15,353 nucleotides of DNA from CAYMDD01 sp964409675 (GCA_964409675.1 CAYPEF010000049.1:1-15353), one strand, 5' to 3'; positions 1-9,891 are shown, counted from the first letter of the stretch. Made by a program: numbers and translations. Notes: generated by a model from the sequence alone, not told the origin.

Positions 1-91
1 TCACCTTCGCCGAAATGCCGCCCGCTGAAAAACACGCCATCAGCCACCGCGCCCGCGCGTTCGCGCATTTAAAAACTTATCTGGAACAAAT

Positions 92-95
<4 letters not shown>
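1..95 (+). CDS. rdgB: XTP/dITP pyrophosphatase (RdgB/HAM1), 3' end only
   Basis: Only the last 30 codons are in the window (frame starting at base 3, stop TGA at 93-95). The readable tail contains TFAEMPPAEKHAISHRARAF followed by a short charged end. The E(K/R)xxISHRxRA block near the C-terminus is the conserved end of the RdgB/HAM1 family. These enzymes hydrolyse non-canonical purine nucleotides (ITP, dITP, XTP) to monophosphates and pyrophosphate in the cytoplasm, keeping them out of DNA and RNA. The SHR segment is a family signature, whereas the function is taken from the family. The stop codon overlaps the ATG of the next gene (ATGA), which suggests translational coupling. The start and the active site lie outside the window. 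Confidence 0.78.
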
Positions 96-1906
<1,811 letters not shown>

Positions 1907-1908
1907 AT

Positions 1909-2637
1909 TTATGCCGGCGTCACCTGCGCCGTTATCGGCTGCGGGTTAGCGCGCCGCGCCGCCACCGGCTCCTGAATCGCCGCGTAGATCTGCTTTTCCG
2001 CTTCCACCAGCAGCACGCCGCCGAACATCGGCAGCAGCACCTCACCGATAATTTCAATCAGTGCTGCGCTTTTGATTATCCACCGCGCCTGCGAGGGAAG
2101 CGCGAACAGCGTGGAGGAAGATCGCGTGAAGGTGAGCTTGCTGTCTTCCAGCAATCCCTTGATCTGGTAAAGGCTGAACGGCCTGCCGTAGCCGAAGGGT
2201 GAATTGGCCGAGCGTGCCCAGAAGCTCAGGCGGTTCGGCACTATGGTCAGCACCCGCCCGCCCGGCGTCAGCAGCCGCCAGACTTCCTGCATCAGCCCGC
2301 GCAGCTGCTCGCTTTGCTCCAGCGTGTGCACCAAGAGAATCCGGTTGAACGTTGCATCCGGCAGCGGCAGCTCCGCTTCGTGCGCAAGCACCACATGGTT
2401 GGTTTTATCGGCGGGCCAGTAGATGGCGCCCTGATGCGAGGGCATGCAGACGATCAATGATTCCGCCTGATCGAGATATCGGTCAAGATACGGCGTGGGA
2501 TAACCGATGGCAAGCATGCTTTCCTTGCTGGCATCCGGCCACATTCGTGCTATAGACTGAGCGATCATGTATTGCGCCACGCGCCCAAGGCTCGACGAAT
2601 AAAACTGCTTCAGGCCGACGACGTTTGGAAAATACAT
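1909..2637 (-). CDS. Class I SAM-dependent methyltransferase, substrate unknown
   Basis: This 242-aa soluble protein has a Methyltransf_11-like fold. A motif I-like turn is seen at residues 41-48 (MLAIGYPT), degenerate compared with the usual GxGxG. An acidic/PLPD segment lies at 86-94 (HEAELPLPD), followed by FNRILLVHTLEQ, an EVWRLLTPGGRVLTIVPNR strand-turn-strand block at 118-136, and FGYGRPFS at 148-155. The combination matches a conserved methyltransferase group common in Alphaproteobacteria whose substrate I cannot name. The start ATG is supported by conservation of the MYxxVVxLxxFYxSxLGRV opening. The AGGGAG just upstream is only two bases away, which is closer than ideal. It converges on dsbD with two bases between stops, and its start codon lies 40 bp from the divergent transglycosylase start. 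Confidence 0.8.
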   Translation of the reverse strand: MYFPNVVGLKQFYSSSLGRVAQYMIAQSIARMWPDASKESMLAIGYPTPYLDRYLDQAESLIVCMPSHQGAIYWPADKTNHVVLAHEAELPLPDATFNRILLVHTLEQSEQLRGLMQEVWRLLTPGGRVLTIVPNRLSFWARSANSPFGYGRPFSLYQIKGLLEDSKLTFTRSSSTLFALPSQARWIIKSAALIEIIGEVLLPMFGGVLLVEAEKQIYAAIQEPVAARRANPQPITAQVTPA

Positions 2638-2677
2638 GGCTCCCTGCCGAACAAAATCTCACCTTAAAAATACTGTC

Positions 2678-4654
2678 ATGCCACGTCTTTTTTATCAAGC
2701 GATACTCCGCCTTGCCCTGTTGGCCACGCCCCTGCCCTGCCTGATTGTGCCTGCCAGCGCGCAGGAAGCCGCCTCGCAAACCGCGATGCACACGCAAAGC
2801 GCATTCCTGTTCGCCGACCGCAAGGATTGGAATGAAGCGCAATTGCACGCCAAGCAAAGCGGTAACCCGGTGCTGATGAAATTCATCGACTGGCTCTATT
2901 ACCAGGACGCGGAATCCGGCGCAAGCTTCGAGGAAATCGCCGCCTTCCTGCGCGCCAACCCCGACTGGCCGCAGCAGAACCGCCTGAAACTTCGCGCCGA
3001 GCAATCCATACGCTTAAGCGGCACTAGCGATGCAGATTTGAAGAAATGGTTCGCGGAGAATCCCCCTGCTTCCGGCATCGCCAAGATCGCCTTCGCCGAG
3101 TTGTCGCTGCGCCAGCACGCTGATCCCGCGAGCGTCGCGCAACTCATTCGCGACGGCTGGCGCGATGGAGATTTCGATGAGGCCTCGGAAAAGCGCATTC
3201 TCTCCAGCTACCGCAGCCTGCTGCGCACCGATGACCATATCGCCCGCACCGACCGGCTGCTGTGGCAGGAAAAAATCACGCCCGCCCAGCGCATGCTGGA
3301 GTTGCTGCCCGGCGACCAGCGCACGCTGGCCAACGCGCGCATCGCCCTCATACAGGATAAAAAAACCGCGCCATTCATGGTGATGCAGGTTTCTAAAGCG
3401 CTGCATGCCAACCCCGGCCTGATCTATAACCGCATGATGTGGCGCGACCACCGCGACGACGACTCCGGCGTGCGCGAGATGCTGCTGGCCGCGCCGAAGG
3501 AAGTGCCCTTCCCGGAAAAATGGTGGAAAGTGCGTGAGCGCCAGATTCGCAAGGCGATTGACGAGCGCAACTACGCGCTCGCGCGCAGCCTGCTCAACAA
3601 CCACGGCCAGACCGGCGGCTCCGAATATGCCGACGCGCTGTGGCTGAAGGGCTGGCTGCTTACCGAATTCCTCAACCAGCCGCAGGAAGGCTACCAGCAA
3701 TTCTACACCATGTTCGACGCGGTGAAATACCCGGTGAGCAAGGCCCGCGCCGCCTATTGGGCCGCCCGCGCCGCCGCGAAGTCCGGCGATACCGAAGCCG
3801 CCAACAGCTGGTACACTTCCGCCACTGCCTATCCCAGCACATTTTACGGACAGGTGGCTTACGCCACATTGCGTGGCACCGCGCCACTTAATATCCCATC
3901 CGACCCGATTGCGCCGAAGGAAGTCCGCCAGCAGTTTCATGATCGCGATATCGTCAAGGCCATCCGCCTCTGTATCGACAACCAGCATGACGACATGGCG
4001 ACGCAGCTGGTCAATCACCTGATCGACAAGGCCGACTCGCCGCATGAGCTGGCGCTGGCCGCGCTGATGGTGCGCGACCAGCAGAGCACCATGCTCGGCG
4101 TGCGCGCCGCCAAGCGGGCGCTGCAGAAAAACACGCTGCTGATGGAAACCGGCTTCCCGGTACCGCCGCTCAAGGCCGAGCTTGCCACCGAACCGGCGCT
4201 TGCCTACGCCATAGCCCGCCAGGAGAGCGAGTTCGACCCGCGCGCGCGCAGCCGCAGCAATGCGCTCGGCTATATGCAGCTGTTGCCTGGCACGGCCAAG
4301 GAAACGGCGAAGAAAAACGATATTGCTTACGCCGAATCACGCCTGTTCGAACCCAGCTACAATGCAACGCTCGGCAGCCTTTACCTGCAGCGACTAGTGA
4401 ATGCGTATGACGGCTCATACGTTAAGGCCATTGCTGCCTATAACGCAGGGCCAGGTCGCGTGCGCGACTGGGTGGCGGAGTTCGGCCAGCCGGGTAATAC
4501 ACCGGAATCAGTAATCAACTGGATCGAAAAAATTCCCTTTACGGAAACCCGCAATTATGTGCAGCGCGTGCTGGAGAATTTGCAGATTTACCGCTACCTG
4601 CTCTCGCAGGATGAAGCGCCGTCGCTGCATATCCATGAGGATTTGCTGCGCTGA
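2678..4654 (+). CDS. slt: Soluble lytic murein transglycosylase (Slt family, GH23)
   Basis: Periplasmic enzyme that cleaves the MurNAc-GlcNAc bond of peptidoglycan with formation of 1,6-anhydroMurNAc, serving wall turnover and insertion of envelope machines. With the start at 2678 it has 658 aa, close to E. coli Slt70. It begins with a signal peptide (hydrophobic stretch to about residue 25, likely cleavage after ASA at 28). A long alpha-helical, repeat-rich region of roughly 450 residues follows, consistent with the superhelical U/L domains. The C-terminal SLT domain has the catalytic glutamate in ARQESEFDP (Glu516), then GYMQLLPGTA (from 531), AYNAGPGRV (from 587) and a terminal ETRNYVQRVLENLQIYR block. 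An in-frame ATG at 2636 would add 14 residues, and neither start has a strong ribosome binding site. I chose 2678 because the signal peptide then has normal length. Confidence 0.9.
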   Translation: MPRLFYQAILRLALLATPLPCLIVPASAQEAASQTAMHTQSAFLFADRKDWNEAQLHAKQSGNPVLMKFIDWLYYQDAESGASFEEIAAFLRANPDWPQQNRLKLRAEQSIRLSGTSDADLKKWFAENPPASGIAKIAFAELSLRQHADPASVAQLIRDGWRDGDFDEASEKRILSSYRSLLRTDDHIARTDRLLWQEKITPAQRMLELLPGDQRTLANARIALIQDKKTAPFMVMQVSKALHANPGLIYNRMMWRDHRDDDSGVREMLLAAPKEVPFPEKWWKVRERQIRKAIDERNYALARSLLNNHGQTGGSEYADALWLKGWLLTEFLNQPQEGYQQFYTMFDAVKYPVSKARAAYWAARAAAKSGDTEAANSWYTSATAYPSTFYGQVAYATLRGTAPLNIPSDPIAPKEVRQQFHDRDIVKAIRLCIDNQHDDMATQLVNHLIDKADSPHELALAALMVRDQQSTMLGVRAAKRALQKNTLLMETGFPVPPLKAELATEPALAYAIARQESEFDPRARSRSNALGYMQLLPGTAKETAKKNDIAYAESRLFEPSYNATLGSLYLQRLVNAYDGSYVKAIAAYNAGPGRVRDWVAEFGQPGNTPESVINWIEKIPFTETRNYVQRVLENLQIYRYLLSQDEAPSLHIHEDLLR

Positions 4655-4695
4655 TTCCATGAACGCACTTATTCCAGGTGATACACTATTTACCC

Positions 4696-4721
4696 GTCAT
4701 TCCGGCCTGCGCCGGAATGAC
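4696..4721. repeat. REP-like 26-bp palindrome between convergent genes
   Basis: Arms 4696-4706 (GTCATTCCGGC) and 4711-4721 are perfect reverse complements around the loop CTGC. The hairpin lies between the slt stop (4654) and the stop of the minus-strand lipoprotein (4732), where a bidirectional terminator could sit. Neither side is followed by a run of T, so termination is only possible, not shown. A close relative (23 of 26 bases alike when reversed) lies at 9619-9644. Confidence 0.8.
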
Positions 4722-4731
4722 AAAATCAACA

Positions 4732-4953
4732 TTACTGGCAGGTCGGGTCGGCGTTGTTAGGCGCATCATCAAGGCAGCCGGTGTTGATCGGCGGAGTATA
4801 ATACGCGTCATTATCCACCGGGCGTTTTTCGCGGGCGATGCGGGCGTAGTCGTAATGATCCCAGTCGCTATGGCGGCGCCTCGGCGCGTCCTGGCAGGCG
4901 ACCAGCACCAGAACCGGCAGCACCAGCAGATGAGCGTATGCATTATGGCGCAT
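4732..4953 (-). CDS. Small predicted lipoprotein, function unknown
   Basis: The 73-aa product has an N-terminal hydrophobic segment (residues 9-18) ending in a lipobox LVAC, with the lipidated cysteine at residue 20. The mature part is only 54 residues, rich in Asp, Arg and Tyr (DWDHYDYAR), with an AYYTPP segment and two further cysteines (60 and 72) that could form a disulfide. The start at 4953 is supported by AAAGGA about nine bases upstream, whereas a longer start at 4995 would bury the signal sequence. It lies 60 bp downstream of nhaA on the same strand and may be co-transcribed with it. I recognise no family. Lipoprotein character is seen in the sequence; any role is unknown. Confidence 0.65.
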   Translation of the reverse strand: MRHNAYAHLLVLPVLVLVACQDAPRRRHSDWDHYDYARIAREKRPVDNDAYYTPPINTGCLDDAPNNADPTCQ

Positions 4954-5013
4954 AGTCCCGCATCCTTTGTTATAGCGTGAGCAGATGCGCCTCATATAGG
5001 CACAACATGCGCC

Positions 5014-6165
5014 CTACCGCAAGCGCAACATCAGGTACAAATAGCCCGCAATGGCGGAAACCAGCGATCCCAACATGACGCCCAGCCGGACCAGGTTCTC
5101 CAGTTCCGGCGCGGGAAACGCAAGCGCACCGATAAACAGACTCATGGTGAAGCCGATGCCCGCAATCAGCCCCACGCCGTAAAGATGCGCGTATCCCACC
5201 CCTTCCGGCAGCTGCGCCAGCCGCAATCGCACCGCCAGCCAACTGAATATCAGAATGCCGAATTGCTTGCCGAAGCAAAGGCCGAGCGCAATACCTAAGA
5301 ATACCGGATGTTCCATGTCTTGCATGCGCAAGCCTTCCAGTGGAATACCGGCATTGGCGAAGGCGAATATCGGCATCACGCCGTACGCCACCCACGGGTG
5401 CAGCTTGTGCTCCAGCGCGGTGGCCAGCGGTTGCTGACGTCTGTCCTTCACCCGGATCGGTAGGCAGAGGCCCAGCAGCACCCCGGCAATAGTGGCATGC
5501 ACGCCCGATTGCAGCACGCATAGCCATAAGAAAACCCCTAACAGCATGTAGGGAAACAATATCCTCACCTTCAGCAGGTTAAGCCCAACCAGCCCCGCAA
5601 GCGCAAGCAGCGCCAGCGAAAGCGCAGACGCGGAAATATCCAAGGTATAGAATAGGGCGATGATAACCACCGCGATTAGATCATCAATCACCGCCACCGC
5701 CATAAGGAACGCTTTCAGCGCCAGCGGCACGCGTTTTCCGAGCAAGCCCAGAATGCCGAGCGAGAAGGCGATATCGGTGGCGCACGGCACCGCCCATCCG
5801 CGCATGGCAGGCGTGCCGTGATTGAAGGAGAGGTAGATCAATGCCGGAACAATCACGCCGCCCGCAGCCGCCAGCAGCGGCAGCATGGCCAGGCTGCGGC
5901 TGGAGAGTTCCCCCACCAGCAGCTCCCGCTTGATCTCCAGCCCGACAAGTAGGAAAAATATGGCCATCAGGCCGTCATTGATCCAGTGATGCAAGGTTTT
6001 TTCCAGCCGCCAGTCACCTGCGCCAAGTGTGACAGGCCAATGCAGCAGCGCTTCGTAAGTGGTATTGAAAGGTGAATTAGCCAACACCAGCGCCGCACAG
6101 GATGCCATAAGCAGCACCAATGCAGCAGAGGCTTCAAGCGCAAAAAAATACCTAAAAAAACGCAT
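5014..6165 (-). CDS. nhaA: Na+/H+ antiporter NhaA
   Basis: Inner-membrane antiporter that expels Na+ (or Li+) in exchange for protons, important for pH and sodium homeostasis. The 383 aa compare with 388 in E. coli. Key residues align: the ATDIAFSLG motif with Asp131 (start of the unwound helix), the AVIDDLIAV motif with Asp161-Asp162 (equivalent to the ion-binding pair Asp163/Asp164 of E. coli), and Lys300 in CFGKQFGI. About twelve hydrophobic helices are seen. Other family marks are HWINDGLMAIFFLLVGLEIKRE (residues 60-81) and GVHATIAGVLLG. The start ATG at 6165 has a weak AAGG about ten bases upstream. The promoter must lie in or near the palindromic element 6187-6323, which separates it from the permease gene. 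Confidence 0.95.
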   Translation of the reverse strand: MRFFRYFFALEASAALVLLMASCAALVLANSPFNTTYEALLHWPVTLGAGDWRLEKTLHHWINDGLMAIFFLLVGLEIKRELLVGELSSRSLAMLPLLAAAGGVIVPALIYLSFNHGTPAMRGWAVPCATDIAFSLGILGLLGKRVPLALKAFLMAVAVIDDLIAVVIIALFYTLDISASALSLALLALAGLVGLNLLKVRILFPYMLLGVFLWLCVLQSGVHATIAGVLLGLCLPIRVKDRRQQPLATALEHKLHPWVAYGVMPIFAFANAGIPLEGLRMQDMEHPVFLGIALGLCFGKQFGILIFSWLAVRLRLAQLPEGVGYAHLYGVGLIAGIGFTMSLFIGALAFPAPELENLVRLGVMLGSLVSAIAGYLYLMLRLR

Positions 6166-6186
6166 GAGTCAGATACCTTACTATTG

Positions 6187-6323
6187 CCTTCCCTCCCCCT
6201 TCAGGGGGGAAGAATAGAAATCCTTAGCGTTAGCTTAGGATTTCTTGGTAGGGGCAAATCTCTCCGCAACACCAGTGCGGATGCTCCACCCCCATCCTTG
6301 CTGGCCCCCCCAAAGGGGAGGGC
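6187..6323. repeat. Composite palindromic intergenic element
   Basis: This occupies most of the 169-bp gap between nhaA and the permease gene. Three nested inverted repeats are seen. The left end has TCCCCC/GGGGGA around TTCAG (about 6194-6210). The centre has AGAAATCCTTAGC (6216-6228) against GCTTAGGATTTCT (6233-6245), with one mismatch and a four-base loop. The right end has CCCC-AAA-GGGG (6308-6318). The outer ends also pair with each other (CCCTCCCC at 6191-6198 with GGGGAGGG at 6315-6322). This looks like a non-autonomous, repeat-type insertion. No coding sequence is supported inside it. Confidence 0.65.
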
Positions 6324-6334
6324 TTAAAGAAAGA

Positions 6335-7849
6335 TTACGGCTTCACCCCTTGCGATTCGATCACACGGTCGATCTCGGCGCGCGGCGTGTATTCCATGCC
6401 TTCGCCATGGCGAAGGCGGCTGTGGCGCTGGCCATAGGCGAAATAGATGACCAGCCCGAGCACCAGGTAGAAGATATAGAATTTCACCGTCACCGGGTTG
6501 GTCAGCAGGCCGAACATCAGGTAGCCGCAGGAGAGAATGCCGAGCACTGGAAACAGCGGCGAAAACGGCACGCGGAACGGGCGAGTCAGGTCCGGCTCCT
6601 TGGAGCGCAGGTAGAGCACCGAAAAGCAGATGATGGCAAAGGCGCAGAGTGTGCCGAGGCTGACCAGATCGCCCAGAATATCGATTGGGGTCGTTGCCGC
6701 CACCAGGCCGATGATGCCGCCTACCAGCAGCGTATTGATCCAAGGTGTGCGGAATTTCGGATGCACCACAGCAAATGCCTTCGGAATCAGCGCATCGCGC
6801 GCCATGGTGTAGAAGATGCGGGTCTGGCCGTAGAGCAGCACCATCATCACCGACGTCAGACCAGCGATGGCGCCCACTTTCACAAAGAACGACAGCCAGC
6901 CGAGGCCGATGGCATCTACCGCGCGGGCAATGGGGTCGGGCACGTTGAGGGTGTTGTAAGGTACGATACCGGTCAGCACCAGCGCTACCAGCATGTAGAG
7001 AATTGTGCATACGAACAACGAGGCAAGGATGCCTATCGGCACGTCGCGCTGCGGGTTTTTCGCTTCCTGCGCCGCCGTGGATACCGCTTCAAAGCCGACA
7101 TAGGCGAAGAATACGATACCGGCGCCGCGCAAAATGCCGCTCCAGCCGTATTTGCCGGTTTCGCCGGTATTTTCCGGGATGAAGGGGTGCCAATTGGCGG
7201 GATCGACATAGAAGATGCCAACGGCAATAAAGGCCAGCACCACCGCCAGTTTGATGAACACAATCACGTTATTGACCGTTGCCGATTCCTTGACGCCAAT
7301 AATCAGCAGCCCAGTCATCAGCACGATGCCAAGCAGCGCGGGCAGGTTGAAGCCGCCGGTATTGATTAGGGTCTGCGTGACGTCATCCATTTTATAGGTG
7401 GGCTGCGTCAGTGCCACCGGGATATCGATGCCGAACCCGTGCAGGAAACTCACCACATAGCCCGACCAGCCAACGGCCACCGTGGCAGCGGCCACGCCGT
7501 ACTCCAGCACTAATAACCAGCCCATCGTCCAAGCGAGGATTTCGCCAAGCGACGCATACGCATAAGAATAGGCGCTGCCAGAGACCGGCAGCATGGAGGC
7601 CAGCTCCGCGTAGCATAATCCCGCGAAGGCGCAGCAGAGACCGGCGAAGACGAAGGATAAAATAATCGCCGGCCCGGCATAGGAGGCGGCGGCCTGACCA
7701 GTCATTACGAAAATACCGGCGCCGATGATGCAGCCGATGCCGAGGCTGGTTAAGTTCGCCGCACTCAGCGTGCGGCTAAGCTCGCTGCCGGATGACTCCG
7801 CCTGAATCTGGGCAATCGGCTTTTTGATCATGAAACGCTGGAAACTCAT
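6335..7849 (-). CDS. APC-superfamily amino acid permease (CAT/YfnA-like)
   Basis: The 504-aa integral membrane protein has about 12 transmembrane helices. The N-terminal motif LGIGCIIGAGIFVMTGQAAA is the substrate-binding TM1 signature (GxG(I/V)F) of amino acid-polyamine-organocation transporters. FFAYVGFEAVSTAAQEAKNP is the TM6 signature, and RDVPIGILASL and YGQTRIFYTMARDALIPKAF follow as in cationic amino acid transporter (CAT) relatives such as YfnA. The C-terminus ends in a short cytoplasmic tail (YGQRHSRLRHGEG). It probably imports amino acids using the proton gradient; the substrate cannot be read from sequence. The start ATG at 7849 has AGGGAG (7856-7861) six bases upstream. The gene is divergent from gltA. 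Confidence 0.88.
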   Translation of the reverse strand: MSFQRFMIKKPIAQIQAESSGSELSRTLSAANLTSLGIGCIIGAGIFVMTGQAAASYAGPAIILSFVFAGLCCAFAGLCYAELASMLPVSGSAYSYAYASLGEILAWTMGWLLVLEYGVAAATVAVGWSGYVVSFLHGFGIDIPVALTQPTYKMDDVTQTLINTGGFNLPALLGIVLMTGLLIIGVKESATVNNVIVFIKLAVVLAFIAVGIFYVDPANWHPFIPENTGETGKYGWSGILRGAGIVFFAYVGFEAVSTAAQEAKNPQRDVPIGILASLFVCTILYMLVALVLTGIVPYNTLNVPDPIARAVDAIGLGWLSFFVKVGAIAGLTSVMMVLLYGQTRIFYTMARDALIPKAFAVVHPKFRTPWINTLLVGGIIGLVAATTPIDILGDLVSLGTLCAFAIICFSVLYLRSKEPDLTRPFRVPFSPLFPVLGILSCGYLMFGLLTNPVTVKFYIFYLVLGLVIYFAYGQRHSRLRHGEGMEYTPRAEIDRVIESQGVKP

Positions 7850-8189
7850 AACTCACTCCCTGGGATGCGTTGCTTTTTCAGATATATTTCTTGGCGGTAA
7901 TACGCTGACCGCATAACGGATACGCCTTGATAGCGCACCCAGCCGGGGTGTCAATGGAAACCGGAAATGGCTGAAAGCATGTCGGATTACGTTATGCGAC
8001 GCACCTTTCTTAAATAAACAGTTAAAAGCTGGCACCTAATACGCTTGAATTTCAATGTTATTTTTTTGCTGCAACGCACTAAACGCTTTCTTTACCTCTT
8101 CACGGCACAATCCTTATGTATCAGTTATCTACCCGCGCCTAAGTTGGGGCGGCATTGCCATATTTCATACTTTAAGGAGTGAACACGCC
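7850..8189. other. Divergent intergenic region, permease / gltA
   Basis: The 340 bp between the starts of the permease and gltA must carry the promoters of both. It holds the permease ribosome binding site at its left edge and the gltA site at its right edge. A T-rich tract followed by TTGCTGCAACGCA occurs near 8060-8078. I could not identify a convincing -35/-10 pair or operator, and open frames here lack any family resemblance. Confidence 0.5.
8174..8179 (+). promoter_or_regulatory. Ribosome binding site deciding the gltA start
   Basis: AAGGAG ten bases before ATG at 8190. This fixes the start against the longer in-frame reading from 8055, whose first 45 residues show no citrate synthase similarity. 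Confidence 0.8.
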
Positions 8190-9518
8190 ATGGGCGCAAG
8201 CGATAAGGTTACAGCTATGAATGCAGCGAAGAACGCGGAGACCGCCCACCTCACCGTCGGCGGCAAGAGCTTCGATTACCCGGTCTATGCCGGCACCGAA
8301 GGCCCAAGCGTGATTGATATCAGCAAGCTGTATGGCGACACTGGCTATTTCACCTATGACCCGGGCTTCATGTCCACCGCCGCGTGTGAGTCGAAAATCA
8401 CTTTCATTGACGGCGACAAGGGCATTCTGCGCTACCGCGGCTACGACATTGACCAGCTGGCTAATAACAGCGATTTCCTCGAAGTTTCCTACCTGCTGCT
8501 CAACGGCGAGCTGCCGAACAAGGCGGAGAAAGCGGAATTCGACCGCACCGTCACCATGCATACGATGATTCATGAACAGCTGCATTTCCTGTTCCGCGGC
8601 TTCCCGCGCATGAGCCACCCGATGGCGATCATGGTGGGCGCGGCAGCTTCGCTTTCTGCGTTCTATCACGATTCACTCGACATCAGCGTGCCGGAAGAGC
8701 GCGAGCTGGCAGCGTTCCGCCTGATCGCCAAAATGCCGACGCTGGCGGCGATGGCCTATAAATACTCCATCGGCCAGCCGTTCATCTACCCGCAGAACCA
8801 GCTCGGCTTCGCGGAGAATTTCCTGCACATGATGTTTGCAACCCCGTGCGAGCCCTATAAAGTATCGCCGGTGGTGGCCAAGGCAATGGATAAGATCCTG
8901 ATCCTGCATGCCGACCATGAGCAGAACGCCTCCACCTCCACCGTGCGCATGGCAGGCTCCTCCGGCGCGAACCCGTTCGCCTGTATCGGCGCGGGCATTG
9001 CGTCGCTCTGGGGCCCGCTGCATGGCGGCGCTAATGAAGCGGTGATCAACATGCTGAAGGAAATCGGCACGGTGGATAAAATCCCCGAATTTATCGCCAA
9101 GGTGAAGGACAAGCAGTCTGGCGTGAAGCTGATGGGCTTCGGCCACCGCGTATATAAAAATTACGACCCGCGCGCGAAGGTGCTGCGCGAAACCTGCCGC
9201 GAAGTGCTGGCGGAACTCGGCAAGACCGATGAACCCTTGCTGAAGATTGCCGTGGAGCTGGAGCGCATTGCGCTGGAGGATGAATATTTCGTCAGCCGCA
9301 AGCTTTACCCGAACGTGGATTTCTATTCCGGCATCATCTACCGCGCCATCGGCATCCCGACCAAGCTGTTCACCGTGCTGTTCGCCGTGGCCAGAACCGT
9401 GGGCTGGGTGGCGCAGTGGAAGGAAATGATGGAAGACCCCAAAACCAAGATAGGCCGTCCGCGCCAGCTATTCACCGGCGCGGAACCGAGGGCGTTCTTG
9501 CCATTGGAAAAGCGCTAA
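8190..9518 (+). CDS. gltA: Citrate synthase (type II, hexameric form)
   Basis: Condenses oxaloacetate and acetyl-CoA to citrate, the entry step of the TCA cycle, in the cytoplasm. It has 442 aa, near the 427 of E. coli GltA. The catalytic residues are present: His278 in GPLHGGAN, His319 in MGFGHRVYKNYDPR and Asp377 in YPNVDFYSG. The preceding block ILHADHEQNASTSTVR and the N-terminal segment with DGDKGILRYRGYDI are characteristic of the Gram-negative type II enzymes, which carry an extra N-terminal domain. Whether NADH inhibits this enzyme cannot be judged from sequence. The gene stands alone between a divergent permease and a strong terminator, so it is probably monocistronic. Confidence 0.97.
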   Translation: MGASDKVTAMNAAKNAETAHLTVGGKSFDYPVYAGTEGPSVIDISKLYGDTGYFTYDPGFMSTAACESKITFIDGDKGILRYRGYDIDQLANNSDFLEVSYLLLNGELPNKAEKAEFDRTVTMHTMIHEQLHFLFRGFPRMSHPMAIMVGAAASLSAFYHDSLDISVPEERELAAFRLIAKMPTLAAMAYKYSIGQPFIYPQNQLGFAENFLHMMFATPCEPYKVSPVVAKAMDKILILHADHEQNASTSTVRMAGSSGANPFACIGAGIASLWGPLHGGANEAVINMLKEIGTVDKIPEFIAKVKDKQSGVKLMGFGHRVYKNYDPRAKVLRETCREVLAELGKTDEPLLKIAVELERIALEDEYFVSRKLYPNVDFYSGIIYRAIGIPTKLFTVLFAVARTVGWVAQWKEMMEDPKTKIGRPRQLFTGAEPRAFLPLEKR

Positions 9519-9525
9519 ATTATCA

Positions 9526-9552
9526 GGGCCTCCAACTGGAGGCCCTTTTTTT
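9526..9552 (+). terminator. Intrinsic terminator of gltA
   Basis: Perfect 8-bp stem GGGCCTCC (9526-9533) / GGAGGCCC (9538-9545) with loop AACT, followed by seven T. It starts eight bases after the gltA stop. Confidence 0.95.
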
Positions 9553-9891
9553 AGCTGGGCGGCTTTTAAGAAGGGCATTACTGCCAATAATTACAAATAA
9601 AGCATTCTCTCCATTCTTGTCATTCCCGCGCAGGTGGGAATGACAAGAATATGGTATAGGTGGGCCATGTTCTTCGCTGGTGCAAGAAATGGGCTTCAGG
9701 TCTGGAATATATTTCTTTTAGGGTAAAAGGCTGGAAAGCAGAAGATAATCGGATGATACGCTCGTAATCATTACCATACCGGGTAGATTACATATGGAAC
9801 ATTTATATTAATACCCCATATCTTTACTCCATCTTGATACATTATGCTTTAATGCGTCAGGCATAATGAATAATTATTTTAAATCATAGAT
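9553..9891. other. AT-richer intergenic region before the sensor kinase
   Basis: The 339 bp from the gltA terminator to the kinase start contain a REP-like hairpin (9613-9650) and, close to the kinase, an 8-bp inverted repeat CATTATGC (9840-9847) / GCATAATG (9861-9868) that could be an operator. No supported gene or clear promoter was seen. The kinase start codon lacks a recognisable ribosome binding site. Confidence 0.5.
9613..9650. repeat. REP-like palindrome, 15-bp arms
   Basis: ATTCTTGTCATTCCC (9613-9627) and its perfect reverse complement (9636-9650) flank GCGCAGGT. Its core (9619-9644) is 23/26 alike to the 4696-4721 repeat in the opposite orientation, so both belong to one dispersed family. 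Confidence 0.85.

Noticed and set aside
3014..4045. Minus-strand open frame of 343 codons
   Set aside because: It is antisense to the transglycosylase; the GC-rich codon pattern leaves the opposite strand open. Its composition is rich in Gly, Val and Ala without motifs.
4696..4721. Calling this hairpin a rho-independent terminator
   Set aside because: Neither strand has a T run after the stem, and a near-copy occurs elsewhere, so a dispersed repeat is the better description.
6245..7369. Long plus-strand open frame (374 codons) starting in the palindromic element
   Set aside because: It lies antisense to the permease gene, whose membrane signatures are unmistakable. Its translation is low-complexity, rich in His, Gln and Arg, and shows no domain.
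7853..8035. 60-codon minus-strand frame directly upstream of the permease
   Set aside because: It has no ribosome binding site or recognisable family and overlaps the region expected to hold promoters.
8055..8189. Upstream extension of citrate synthase by 45 codons
   Set aside because: A good AAGGAG precedes ATG at 8190, and the extension shows no similarity to the family N-terminus.
9834..9867. TTGATA ... CATAAT as a sigma-70 promoter for the kinase
   Set aside because: The spacing between the two hexamers is 22 bases, too long for a standard promoter.
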